DNA from: Pseudomonas sp.
GTDB taxonomy: Bacteria > Pseudomonadota > Gammaproteobacteria > Pseudomonadales > Pseudomonadaceae
NCBI GenBank assembly: GCA_029239415.1
Contig: JAQZAY010000002.1
Span: forward strand, 1-47,742
DNA length: 47,742 bases
Direction of reading: 5' to 3'
Position 1 is the stretch's first letter. Every line of letters begins with the position of its first letter. This document shows, in pieces, positions 15,615 to 23,871 of the stretch. The notes under the pieces were generated by a model, which was given only the letters and a program-made list of their open reading frames with translations, searched no databases and was not told the origin of the DNA. The position numbers and the translations under genes were made by a program.

Positions 15615-16727
15615 TCAGGCAAGGTCTGCCAGTGGATGGCGGCCTTCCCACACTTTGCTGAAATGCGCCTCGACCACCGCCTCGGGCACCTGGGCGATGT
15701 CCGGCCAATGCCATCGCGGCTGGTTGTCCCTGTCCAGCAGGCGCGCGCGTACGCCTTCGCTGAACTCGGGATGCCGGCAACAGTTCAGGCTCATCGCGTA
15801 CTCCATCTGGAATACCTGGCCCAGCGACAGATGCCGTGCGCGTTCGATCTGCTCCCAGATCAGTCGCGCCGTCAGCGGGCAGCCGTCATGCAGGCGTGCG
15901 CCGGCCTCGGCCAGCAACGGGTCGTCATGCCCGCGCAGGTCGCCCAAGGCTCGCCACGCAGCAACCGGGTCGGCGACATCCAGCAGCTCATCGATCATCG
16001 CCCGGCGCGGCAGCCATTGCGCCTCGGGCAACTCGGCGCAGGCGCGATGCTGCTCGGCCTTGAGCAGGCTGTTGAGCTGCAGCCGGGTCTGTTCCTGCCA
16101 GTTCAGCTGCAGCAGTTCCTCGACCAAGGCCTCTTGCTGGTGCTCTCCGAGAAAGCGGTCGGCCAGCCCCAGGTCAAGGGCATCCCGGGCGTTGATCGGC
16201 GAGCCGGTGAGCGCCAGGAACAGGCCGAGCCTGCCGGGCAGTCGGGAAAGGAACCAGCTGGCGCCGACGTCCGGATACAGGCCGATGCCGATCTCGGGCA
16301 TGGCCAGCCGGCTGCTGGGCGTGACGATGCGCACGCTCGCACCCTGCAACAGGCCCATGCCGCCGCCCAGCACATGCCCATGGCCCCAGCACAGCAGGGT
16401 TTTCGGATACGTGTGCAGGCGATGGTCCAGTCGGTACTCGGCGGCGAAGAAGCGGGCCGCCAGTGGCGGTACCGAACCGGGGTGCTCCAGGCATGCCTGT
16501 GCCAGCCCGCGCACGTCGCCACCGGCACAGAAGGCCTTGGGCCCGGCACCTCGCAACAGCACGCAGACGATGCCGGGGTCGTTTGCCCAGGCCTGCAACT
16601 GTTCGTCGAGCATTTCGATCATCGGTAGGGTCAAGGCATTGAGTGCCTTGGGTGAATTCAGGGTGACGATGCCGATGCGCGCACCATCGACCCCTGCCAG
16701 GACTTCACAATCGATAGACATGGACAA
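15615..16727 (-). CDS. 3-hydroxyisobutyryl-CoA hydrolase / enoyl-CoA hydratase-isomerase family
   Basis: Crotonase-fold enzyme of 370 residues. The length and C-terminal extension fit the 3-hydroxyisobutyryl-CoA hydrolase branch of valine degradation better than short enoyl-CoA hydratases of about 260 residues. The oxyanion-hole segments FCAGGDVRGL and GHVLGGGMGL are present. The acidic active-site region is MPEIGIGLYPDVGASWFLSRLPG. The C-terminal part includes SLGQVFQMEYAMSLNCCRHPEFSEGVRARLLDRD-type family sequence. No other valine-degradation gene is adjacent, so the substrate is inferred from family only. Confidence 0.82.
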   Translation of the reverse strand: MSMSIDCEVLAGVDGARIGIVTLNSPKALNALTLPMIEMLDEQLQAWANDPGIVCVLLRGAGPKAFCAGGDVRGLAQACLEHPGSVPPLAARFFAAEYRLDHRLHTYPKTLLCWGHGHVLGGGMGLLQGASVRIVTPSSRLAMPEIGIGLYPDVGASWFLSRLPGRLGLFLALTGSPINARDALDLGLADRFLGEHQQEALVEELLQLNWQEQTRLQLNSLLKAEQHRACAELPEAQWLPRRAMIDELLDVADPVAAWRALGDLRGHDDPLLAEAGARLHDGCPLTARLIWEQIERARHLSLGQVFQMEYAMSLNCCRHPEFSEGVRARLLDRDNQPRWHWPDIAQVPEAVVEAHFSKVWEGRHPLADLA

Positions 16728-16849
16728 CCTCGCTGAAGTTATCCAGACAAGTATGGCCTGCCCGAGCGATCATGCCGGTCGTCGGTCGGATCGATTGACA
16801 ACGCCCTGCGGCTTTCCTAGTGTCGCGCACATTGTTTACGGACGGCCCC

Positions 16850-17545
16850 ATGACTGACGACGATCGCATCAAACTCGAACCGAACTGGAAAACCGCCCTG
16901 CGCGATCAATTCGAGCAGCCCTACATGCAGCAACTGCGCGAGTTCCTGCGCCAGGAGCATGCGGCAGGCAAGGAAATCTATCCCCCAGGGCCGCTGATCT
17001 TCAACGCACTCAATTCAACGCCGCTGGACAAGGTCAAGGTGGTCATCCTCGGCCAGGACCCTTACCACGGCCCGGGCCAGGCCCATGGCCTCAGTTTTTC
17101 CGTGCAGCCAGGCATCGCCACGCCGCCGTCGCTGGTCAATATCTTCAAGGAATTGCAGCGCGACCTGAACATCCCCATCGCCCGCCATGGCTGCCTGCAA
17201 AGCTGGGCCGACCAGGGCGTGCTGCTGCTCAACACCACCCTGACCGTCGAGCGGGGCAATGCTGCTTCCCATGCCAACAAGGGCTGGCAGTTGTTCACCG
17301 ATCGAATCATCGAGGTGGTCAGCGAACAGCGCTCCGACGTGGTGTTCCTGCTGTGGGGCGCGCATGCCCAGAGCAAGCAGAAGCTGATCGACGGGACCAA
17401 GCACCTGATCCTCAAGTCCGTGCACCCCTCGCCCTTGTCGGCCTATCGCGGCTTCCTGGGGTGCGGGCATTTCAGCCAGGCCAACCGTTTTCTCGAGCAG
17501 CGCGGATTGGCGCCGATTCAGTGGGAATTGCCTGAGTCCGCCTGA
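16850..17545 (+). CDS. ung: Uracil-DNA glycosylase
   Basis: Base-excision repair enzyme of 231 residues removing uracil from DNA. The water-activating motif [13 protein letters not shown] contains Asp70, and the C-terminal [11 protein letters not shown] supplies the minor-groove His loop. Both are diagnostic of family 1 UDGs. The ATG at 16850 begins [14 protein letters not shown]; an upstream in-frame start at 16820 would add ten unlikely residues. The 3' end overlaps the convergent AbrB gene by 28 bp. Confidence 0.96.
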   Translation: MTDDDRIKLEPNWKTALRDQFEQPYMQQLREFLRQEHAAGKEIYPPGPLIFNALNSTPLDKVKVVILGQDPYHGPGQAHGLSFSVQPGIATPPSLVNIFKELQRDLNIPIARHGCLQSWADQGVLLLNTTLTVERGNAASHANKGWQLFTDRIIEVVSEQRSDVVFLLWGAHAQSKQKLIDGTKHLILKSVHPSPLSAYRGFLGCGHFSQANRFLEQRGLAPIQWELPESA

Positions 17546-18591
17546 TCCTTCCTGGCGGCGTCACTGGCCTGCCGATTCCAGATCCTGAACAGCGGTTCGG
17601 CGAGAAACAGCACGAACAGCAACCGCATCACCTGCATCGCCGTCACCAGCGGCACCGACAGTTCCAGGGTCTCGGCGGTCAGGCTCATCTCGGCAATGCC
17701 GCCGGGCATCATGCCCAGAGTCAGCGAGCGCAGGTCCAGGCCTGTGAGGTGACTGAGCAGCCAGGCCGAGCCGGCCGCGATCAGCATGCTCAAGGCCGTG
17801 GCCACCAAGGTGCGGCCCAGGAACGAAGGCGCCCGGCGAAAGAACGCGCGGTTGAAGTGGCAGGCCAGCCCGCTGCCGATCAGCCATTGGCCGATCTGGC
17901 TGGCGCCATCGGGCAAGGCGATCTGCAGGTTGCCCGCCAGGCTGATGCTCGCTGCCACCAGCAACGGCCCGAACAGCCAGGGATTGGGTTGGCGCAGGAG
18001 TTGCCAGAGCAGCGCGCAGAGCACCGCCAGCGGCGCGATCAGCGCCAGCCAGCCCCAACTGACGCTGCCGGCATGGCTCAGCGATACGCCGTCACCGAGC
18101 AGGAACTTGAATATCGCCGGAACGCACAGGACCACCGCCAGCACCCGCAGGCTCTGGGCAGCGGCCACCTGGCTGAGCACCGCGCCATTGCGCGCGCCCA
18201 GGTTGACCATCTCGCCCGAACCGCCTGGCATGCTGGCGAAAAACGCCGTGGCGCGGTCTTCGCCGGTGCGCCGCAGCAGCCACACGCCGAACACGCTGGA
18301 CACGCTGGTCAGCAGTGCGCCGAAGAAGATCAGCGCGAAGTGGCTACCGACCTGCTCGATCACCATCGGGGTGAAATGCAGGCCGATGCCGATGCCGATG
18401 ATCCATTGGCCGCACTTGCGGCCTCCGGGAATTTCGCTGAGCTGCCAAGGCGTCAGGCAGCGCACCAGGATGATCGCCAGCAACGAGCCGACCATCCAGG
18501 GCAGTGGCCAGCCGACCTGGCTGGCGAGATAGCCGCCCGCCAGGCCGACCAGCCCCGTGGCCCAGTACAGCGCAGGCAACCGGTCAGACAT
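17518..18591 (-). CDS. AbrB-family membrane protein encoded at the end of the tct operon
   Basis: Integral membrane protein of 357 residues with about ten helices in two repeated halves. [15 protein letters not shown] in the second half mirrors [15 protein letters not shown] in the first, as expected for the AbrB duplication family (ammonia monooxygenase-related in older annotations). The preferred ATG at 18591 overlaps the tctA stop by 8 bp, so it is translationally coupled to tctA; a start at 18603 is also open. The family has no firm substrate. Its position suggests a part in carboxylate transport or regulation. The 3' end overlaps ung. Confidence 0.8.
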   Translation of the reverse strand: MSDRLPALYWATGLVGLAGGYLASQVGWPLPWMVGSLLAIILVRCLTPWQLSEIPGGRKCGQWIIGIGIGLHFTPMVIEQVGSHFALIFFGALLTSVSSVFGVWLLRRTGEDRATAFFASMPGGSGEMVNLGARNGAVLSQVAAAQSLRVLAVVLCVPAIFKFLLGDGVSLSHAGSVSWGWLALIAPLAVLCALLWQLLRQPNPWLFGPLLVAASISLAGNLQIALPDGASQIGQWLIGSGLACHFNRAFFRRAPSFLGRTLVATALSMLIAAGSAWLLSHLTGLDLRSLTLGMMPGGIAEMSLTAETLELSVPLVTAMQVMRLLFVLFLAEPLFRIWNRQASDAARKDQADSGNSH

Positions 18592-20098
18592 TGGCCAGGG
18601 CACGCCGTTGCTGGGCGCGGCGGCGCCAGATGCGCAGCAGCGGCAGGACCAGCATGCAAAGGGTCAGGGCCCATACGCACAGGCTGATCGGGCTTGCCCA
18701 GAGAATGTCCAGCTCGCCGTTGGAGATCGACAGGGCGCGGCGCAGGTTCTGCTCCATCAGGCCGCCGAGGATGAACCCCAGCAGGATCGGCGACAGCGGG
18801 AAGTCCAGCTTGCGCAGGATGTAGCCCATGATGCCGATGCCGACCATCAGGAACAGGTCGAAGGTGGTGGCGTGCACCGCGTACACACCGATCCCGGTGA
18901 TGATCGCGATCACCGGCACCAGCGCCCAGTTCGGCACGGCCAGGATGCGGGTGAAGATGCGGATCATCGGGATGTTCAGGATCACCAGCATGATGTTGGC
19001 GACGAACAGCGAGGCGATCAGGCCCCAGACGAGGTCGGGCTGCTGCTCGAACAGCATCGGGCCCGGGGTGATGTTGTACAGGGTCAGTGCGCCGATCATC
19101 ACCGCCGTGGTGCCTGAGCCGGGTACGCCAAGGGTCAGCATGGGCACCAGCGCGCCGCAGCACGAGGCGCCGATGGCGGTTTCAGGCGCGGCAAGGCCAC
19201 GCTGGTCACCCTTGCCGAACGTGCCCGAGGCGCCTGCGATGCGCTTTTCGGTCATGTAGGCCACGGCACTGGCCAGGGTCGCACCCGCGCCGGGCAGCAC
19301 GCCCATGATGAAGCCGAGCAGGCCGCAGCGGACATTCACCGCGAACACCGAGGCCGCTTCCTTCACGTTGAACAGCATCCGCCCGGTGGCCTTGACCGCC
19401 TGGTGGCCGTGATGGGTCTTCTCCAGCAGCAGCAGGATCTCGCTGATCGAGAACAGCCCCAGCACCAGCACGACGAACTGGATGCCGTCCGCCAGGTGCA
19501 CGCTGTCGCCGGTGAAGCGGTAGACGCCACTGTTGGCATCGATGCCGACCGCCGAGAGGAACAGTCCGATCAGCGCCGCGATGAACGTCTTCAACGGCTT
19601 GTCGCCGGCCATGCCGCCCAGGCAGATGATGGCGAAGACCATCAGCACGAAGTATTCGGCCGGTCCGAAGGCAATCGCCCACTTCGCCAGCAGCGGCGCG
19701 AACAGCACCATGCCGCAGGTGGCGATGAACGCACCGATGAACGAGCTCCAGGCCGACAGCGACAAGGCGACGCCTGCCAGGCCTTGGCGGGCCATGGGGT
19801 AGCCGTCCAGGGTGGTCATCACGGTCGAGGCTTCGCCGGGGATGTTCAGCAGGATCGAGCTGATCCGCCCTCCGTACTCGCAGCCCAGGTACACAGCGGC
19901 CAGCAGGATCAGCGCCGATTCCGGTGGCAGGCCGAGGGCGAAGGCGATGGGGATCAGCAATGCCACGCCGTTGATCGGGCCCAGGCCCGGCAGCAAGCCG
20001 ACCACGGTGCCGATCAGCGTGCCGCTCAGGGCGGTGACCAGGTTATAGGGGGTAAGGGCGACGCCGAAGCCCTGGCCCAGGTAGCTCAAGGTATCCAT
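18584..20098 (-). CDS. tctA: Tripartite tricarboxylate transporter, large permease TctA
   Basis: Large membrane subunit of 504 residues, with about twelve predicted helices. Conserved Gly/Pro loops of the family are visible: GLLPGLGPINGVALLIP near residue 38, SSILLNIPGEASTVMTTLDG near 80 and LTLGVPGSGTTAVMIGAL near 330. It works with TctB and the periplasmic binder TctC to import citrate or related tricarboxylates with sodium or protons. The start lies 3 bp after the tctB stop, so translation is tightly linked. The downstream AbrB gene overlaps its end. Confidence 0.93.
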   Translation of the reverse strand: MDTLSYLGQGFGVALTPYNLVTALSGTLIGTVVGLLPGLGPINGVALLIPIAFALGLPPESALILLAAVYLGCEYGGRISSILLNIPGEASTVMTTLDGYPMARQGLAGVALSLSAWSSFIGAFIATCGMVLFAPLLAKWAIAFGPAEYFVLMVFAIICLGGMAGDKPLKTFIAALIGLFLSAVGIDANSGVYRFTGDSVHLADGIQFVVLVLGLFSISEILLLLEKTHHGHQAVKATGRMLFNVKEAASVFAVNVRCGLLGFIMGVLPGAGATLASAVAYMTEKRIAGASGTFGKGDQRGLAAPETAIGASCCGALVPMLTLGVPGSGTTAVMIGALTLYNITPGPMLFEQQPDLVWGLIASLFVANIMLVILNIPMIRIFTRILAVPNWALVPVIAIITGIGVYAVHATTFDLFLMVGIGIMGYILRKLDFPLSPILLGFILGGLMEQNLRRALSISNGELDILWASPISLCVWALTLCMLVLPLLRIWRRRAQQRRALANV

Positions 20099-20101
20099 GT
20101 G

Positions 20102-20560
20102 TCAGTTCTCCAGAACGTCAAGCAGGCCGAGGGGCAGTGGTACGTCCATCACGTAGTCGAACAGCCAGTACAGCAGCAGGCTCATCGCGACCACGATGAC
20201 CGCGCTGTGCAGCCAGCGTCCGCCATACAGGCGGGCCATGGGCACGCCGATCAGGATGCTGCTGAGGATGAAGCCGAGCGATTCGAAGGTCGCGGCGAAC
20301 ACCAGCAGCAAGGCCACGCACAGGCCGATCTTGGTCAGGGTCTCGCGGTCGAGCTCGGGCTCGTCGTCCTTGCGCACGATGGGAGTAGGGCGCACTGCCA
20401 GGTACAGCAGCGCCAGGCCCATCAGGCCCAGCATCAGCAGTGGGTAGGCGCGCGGGCCCACCGGTTCGTAGGAAAATGCGGCCTGGTAAGGCCAGGCCAT
20501 GACCGCCAGCGCCGCGCAGGCGGCCAGCAGGATCAGGGCGAAGATGCGTTGCAGGATCAT
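20102..20560 (-). CDS. tctB: Tripartite tricarboxylate transporter, small permease TctB
   Basis: Small membrane subunit of 152 residues with four helices: about 5-22, 35-53, 80-108 (paired) and 120-140. The start MILQRIFALILL at 20560 follows AAGGA with good spacing; a longer frame to 20596 adds a hydrophilic leader and is less likely. Sequence conservation in TctB is low, so identity rests on size, topology and position between tctC and tctA. A strong hairpin lies upstream, between tctC and this gene. Confidence 0.88.
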   Translation of the reverse strand: MILQRIFALILLAACAALAVMAWPYQAAFSYEPVGPRAYPLLMLGLMGLALLYLAVRPTPIVRKDDEPELDRETLTKIGLCVALLLVFAATFESLGFILSSILIGVPMARLYGGRWLHSAVIVVAMSLLLYWLFDYVMDVPLPLGLLDVLEN

Positions 20561-20612
20561 GGTGAAATCCTTGTGGTGACGCGGGCTTTTGAACACTGAT
20601 CTTCAAGACGGC

Positions 20613-20657
20613 GCTGGAACTGTGGGAGCGCCGAACCGCAGCTCCCACAGGTCCAGC
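20613..20657. repeat. Long hairpin between tctC and tctB (REP-like)
   Basis: CTGTGGGAGC at 20620-20629 pairs perfectly with GCTCCCACAG at 20641-20650. The stem extends with GCTGGA and TCCAGC on either side after one mismatch. The core sequence is the same as the end of common P. putida REP elements. There is no T tract. It probably stabilises tctC mRNA or partly attenuates read-through. Confidence 0.65.
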
Positions 20658-20698
20658 GTCGTTCCGAGATCAGATGAAGTCAGCGATTTTCAGCAGGT

Positions 20699-21679
20699 TT
20701 ACTGAATCAGCCCGAATTCCTTGGCCAAGATCTTGTAGTCCGCGACCTGCTTCTTCACGTAGCCGTCCAGTTCCTCGCCGGTCATGGCGAAGGGGAACAG
20801 CTCGCGCTGGTCACGCAGCTTGGCGAACTCTTCGGAAGTCAGCAGCTTGTCGAACGATGCCTTCCACCAGGCGTAGTCCTCGTCGCTGACCTTTGGCCCC
20901 AGGTAGAAACCGCGTACCACCGGCCAGACGATATCGAAGCCTTGCTCCTTGGCGGTGGGGATGTCCTTCATCCCGGCCTCGTCCAGGCGGTTTTCCGAGA
21001 ACACCGCGAGGATGCGCATGTCGCCACTCTGGATGTGCGGCATGGAGTCGGAGATGTCGGTACTGCCTACCTGGATATGCCCACCCAGCAGCGCGGTGGC
21101 GATTTCGCCGCCGCCTTCCAGGGCCACGTAGCGCAGGTCGCGCGGGTTGATGCCGGCCGCCTTGGCGATCAGCGCGGTCTGCATCCAGTCCTGGCTGCCG
21201 ACGGTGCCGCCAGAGCCGATCACGACCTTGCTCGGGTCTTTCTTCAGGGCGGCGACCAGGTCGGCGAGGTTCTGGTAGGGCGAGTCCTTCTTCACTGCGA
21301 TGGCGCCATAGCTGGTGCCGACCGCCGCCAGCCAGCGCACGGCGTTTTCATCGAAACGGCCGAACTTGCCCTGGGCCAGGTTCAGCAGCGAGCCGCTCGA
21401 CCAGGCCACCAGGGTACCGGCATCGCCTGGGCGCTGGGCGACCACGGCGTTGTAGGCGACCGCGCCGACTCCGCCAGGCATGTAGGTGACACGCATGGGC
21501 TTGCTGAGGATCTTCTCGTTGACCAGCGCGCTTTGCACCAGCTTGCAGGTCAGGTCGAAGCCACCGCCAGGGGAGGCGGGGGCGATGCATTCAGGACGCT
21601 TGGGTTCGGCGGCGAGGGCATTGCTGGCCAGCAGCAGGCAGCCAGTTGCGAGGACGAGGCGGCGCAGTGAAAAGGTCAT
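20699..21679 (-). CDS. tctC: Tripartite tricarboxylate transporter, periplasmic binding protein TctC
   Basis: Periplasmic solute-binding protein of the Bug family, 326 residues. The signal peptide runs to about residue 23 (ending NALAAEP). The mature start PKRPECIAPASPGGGFDLTCK has the Pro/Gly-rich beta-turn that wraps the ligand carboxylate. Later family blocks include YMPGGVGAVAYNAVVAQ and VVIGSGGTVGSQDWMQTALIAKAAG. The ATG at 21679 gives the signal peptide; the frame is open for 100 codons upstream through the porin end and is not used. The leader carries a perfect AACAACAA motif. It lies 29 bp downstream of opdH. Confidence 0.93.
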   Translation of the reverse strand: MTFSLRRLVLATGCLLLASNALAAEPKRPECIAPASPGGGFDLTCKLVQSALVNEKILSKPMRVTYMPGGVGAVAYNAVVAQRPGDAGTLVAWSSGSLLNLAQGKFGRFDENAVRWLAAVGTSYGAIAVKKDSPYQNLADLVAALKKDPSKVVIGSGGTVGSQDWMQTALIAKAAGINPRDLRYVALEGGGEIATALLGGHIQVGSTDISDSMPHIQSGDMRILAVFSENRLDEAGMKDIPTAKEQGFDIVWPVVRGFYLGPKVSDEDYAWWKASFDKLLTSEEFAKLRDQRELFPFAMTGEELDGYVKKQVADYKILAKEFGLIQ

Positions 21680-21695
21680 CGTCTTTCTCCGTACA

Positions 21696-21703
21696 TTGTT
21701 GTT
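21696..21703 (-). promoter_or_regulatory. Candidate Hfq/Crc motif before tctC
   Basis: AACAACAA on the minus strand, a perfect AANAANAA, lies 16 nt upstream of the tctC ATG, overlapping the opdH-tctC gap where a translational repressor would act. Confidence 0.6.
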
Positions 21704-21708
21704 ATGGA

Positions 21709-22998
21709 TTACCAGAGGGCCACGCTGTAGCTCACCAGCAGCCGCACTTCGTCGGCATCGCGGGCAAAGTTCGAGCGGAAGGTGGCGTTGCGCAGGCGCA
21801 CGGCGACGTTTTTCAGGGCGCCGCTTTGTACCACGTACTTGAACTCGGTATTGCGCTCCCACTCCTTGCCCTCGCCGCCATCGGCCAGGCTGACGTTGTC
21901 GCCGCTGAGGTAGCGGGTCATGAACGTCAGGCCAGGGATGCCCAGGGCCGCGAAGTTGTAGTCGTAGCGCGCCTGCCATGAGCGCTCGTCGGCGCCGGCG
22001 AAGTCGTTGATCTGTACGAAGTTGACCAGATAAGGGTCGGAACCATCGATGTAGGGAAAGGCGCTGTCGCCCGACAGGTGCTGGTAGGCGAAGCTCAGCT
22101 TGTGGCCGCCCAGGCCGTAGCTGAACATGCCGTTGGCCGCGGTGTTGTCGATCTTGCCGCCACGGGCCTGGCCCTGGTCGTCACTGACCGACAGGCGCAG
22201 GTCGGCGCCGAGGATGCCGGGGCCCCAGGGCTGGCTGGCGACCAGGCCGACGAAGTGCTGGCGGTAGACTTCGTCGAGCTGGGCGAAGTGGTAGCTGCCG
22301 GTGATCTTGTCGGTGAACGTGTAGTCAACGCCAGCCAGGTCGTAGTGCTCGCCGGCCACGGTGCCGAGGAAGCGGCTGTTCTTGTTGTTGAGCGCGATGT
22401 CTTCCTTGTTGGTGTTGTCGCGGTCCTTGGCTTTTTCGAGGCGCCCGCCGGTGAGGGTCAGGTTGCGGATCTCGCGGGAGGTCAGCAGCCCGCCTTCGAA
22501 TGTCTGAGGCAGGATGCGCCCGTCGTTGGGCTGCAGGGTCGGCAATTCCGGGATGAGGGTGCCGATCTTCAGCTCGGTCTCGGAAATCTTCACCTTGCCG
22601 GTCAGGCCGAGCTTGGAATATTCGTCGGCGGCGCGGCCATCGTCGTGGGTCGGCAGCAGGCCGGTGCCGGTACGGTCGGGGCTGGAGTCGAGCTTCACGC
22701 CGAGCATGCCCAAGGCATCGAGGCCAAAGCCCACGGTGCCGTCGGTGTAGCCGGACTCGAAATTGAGCATGAACCCCTGCGCCCACTCATCGCGCTTGGA
22801 CTGCTGGCTGCTGGTCCCGTCGCGGAAATCGCGGTTGAAATACATGTTGCGGGTTTCGAAGGTGGCCGTGCTGTCTTCGATGAAGGCGGCCTGGCTCAAC
22901 GGGGCGACACCGGCAAGGGTGAACGCACTGGCGATGGCATAGGGTCGAGAGGGCGAACGGCGGATAGGCGAGGGCGCCTGCGGCTGCATGGACAGCAT
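21709..22998 (-). CDS. opdH: OprD-family outer-membrane porin, OpdH-like
   Basis: Outer-membrane channel of 429 residues. A signal sequence of about 37 residues ends near LSQAAFIED. The mature protein shows OprD-family blocks such as FETRNMYFNRDF, DEWAQGFMLNFESGYTDG and GLDALGMLGVKLDSSP, alternating beta-strand patterns, and a C-terminal aromatic-ended strand (SYSVALW). In P. aeruginosa OpdH serves tricarboxylate uptake; the tctCBA genes directly downstream support the same role here. GGAG lies 10 nt before the ATG. The gene is divergent from tctD over 201 bp carrying probable TctD sites. Confidence 0.9.
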   Translation of the reverse strand: MLSMQPQAPSPIRRSPSRPYAIASAFTLAGVAPLSQAAFIEDSTATFETRNMYFNRDFRDGTSSQQSKRDEWAQGFMLNFESGYTDGTVGFGLDALGMLGVKLDSSPDRTGTGLLPTHDDGRAADEYSKLGLTGKVKISETELKIGTLIPELPTLQPNDGRILPQTFEGGLLTSREIRNLTLTGGRLEKAKDRDNTNKEDIALNNKNSRFLGTVAGEHYDLAGVDYTFTDKITGSYHFAQLDEVYRQHFVGLVASQPWGPGILGADLRLSVSDDQGQARGGKIDNTAANGMFSYGLGGHKLSFAYQHLSGDSAFPYIDGSDPYLVNFVQINDFAGADERSWQARYDYNFAALGIPGLTFMTRYLSGDNVSLADGGEGKEWERNTEFKYVVQSGALKNVAVRLRNATFRSNFARDADEVRLLVSYSVALW

Positions 22999-23013
22999 CG
23001 TCGAGTGACTCCG

Positions 23014-23024
23014 TTATTGTTTTT
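23014..23024 (-). promoter_or_regulatory. Candidate Hfq/Crc motif before opdH
   Basis: The minus strand reads AAAAACAATAA, containing two overlapping AANAANAA matches (AAAAACAA and AACAATAA), ending 15 nt before the opdH ATG. Confidence 0.55.
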
Positions 23025-23090
23025 ATGGGTCTGCACCTTTTTGGTGCTTATATGGCCGATCTTGGGGCCTTGGCGAAATGCTAGGTAAAG

Positions 23091-23120
23091 AACCTTTCGC
23101 TAACCTTTCAATGTGAAAGG
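23091..23120. promoter_or_regulatory. Probable TctD operator between opdH and tctD
   Basis: AACCTTTC occurs at 23091-23098 and again at 23102-23109, exactly 11 bp apart (one helical turn), the arrangement bound by tandem OmpR-family dimers. GAAAGG at 23115-23120 adds an inverted copy. The site lies about 90 bp upstream of both divergent start codons. Binding by TctD is inferred. Confidence 0.5.
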
Positions 23121-23199
23121 ATTGTTGCAAAGGGCTTCACAGGGCGCCCTACGGGGGTACACTCCGCGCCACAGACCCTGACCCGAGCGGGAGAAAGCG

Positions 23200-23871
23200 A
23201 TGCGTGTGCTGCTGGTCGAAGACCATCTGCAACTGGCCGAGAGCGTTGCCCAGGCCTTGAAGAGCACCGGCCTGACCGTGGACGTGCTGCACGACGGCGT
23301 GGCCGCCGACCTTGCGTTGGCCAGCGAGGAGTACGCCGTGGCGGTGCTCGACGTGGGCCTGCCGCGCATGGACGGCTTCGAGGTGCTGGCGCGCCTGCGG
23401 GCCCGTGGCAAGACCTTGCCGGTGCTGATGCTGACCGCGCGCAGCGACGTCAAGGACCGGGTCCATGGCCTGAACCTGGGTGCCGACGACTACCTGGCCA
23501 AGCCCTTCGAGCTGACCGAGCTGGAGGCGCGGGTCAAGGCTCTGCTGCGCCGCAGCGTGCTGGGCGGTGAACGCCAGCAGCGCTGCGGCCCACTGGTCTA
23601 CGACCTCGATACCCGGCGCTTCAGCCTGGGCGACGATCTGCTGGCCCTCACCTCGCGCGAGCAGAGCGTGCTCGAAGCCCTGATCGCGCGCCCAGGCCGG
23701 GTAATGAGCAAAGAACAACTGGCGGCCCAGGTGTTCGGCCTGGACGAAGAGGCCAGCCCGGACGCCATCGAGATCTATATCCATCGGCTGCGCAAGAAAC
23801 TCGACGGGCAGCAAGTGGCGATCGTCACCTTCCGGGGGCTCGGCTACCTGCTCGAGCACCGCGATGCGTGA
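23200..23871 (+). CDS. tctD: Response regulator TctD
   Basis: OmpR-family regulator of 223 residues controlling tricarboxylate uptake. The receiver domain has Asp51 in VAVLDVGLPRMDG and Lys in DYLAKPFEL. The winged-helix DNA-binding domain includes LTSREQSVLEALIARPGR and DAIEIYIHRLRKKL. GGGAG precedes the ATG. It overlaps tctE by 8 bp and is divergent from the opdH-tctCBA operon, its likely target. Confidence 0.92.
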   Translation: MRVLLVEDHLQLAESVAQALKSTGLTVDVLHDGVAADLALASEEYAVAVLDVGLPRMDGFEVLARLRARGKTLPVLMLTARSDVKDRVHGLNLGADDYLAKPFELTELEARVKALLRRSVLGGERQQRCGPLVYDLDTRRFSLGDDLLALTSREQSVLEALIARPGRVMSKEQLAAQVFGLDEEASPDAIEIYIHRLRKKLDGQQVAIVTFRGLGYLLEHRDA

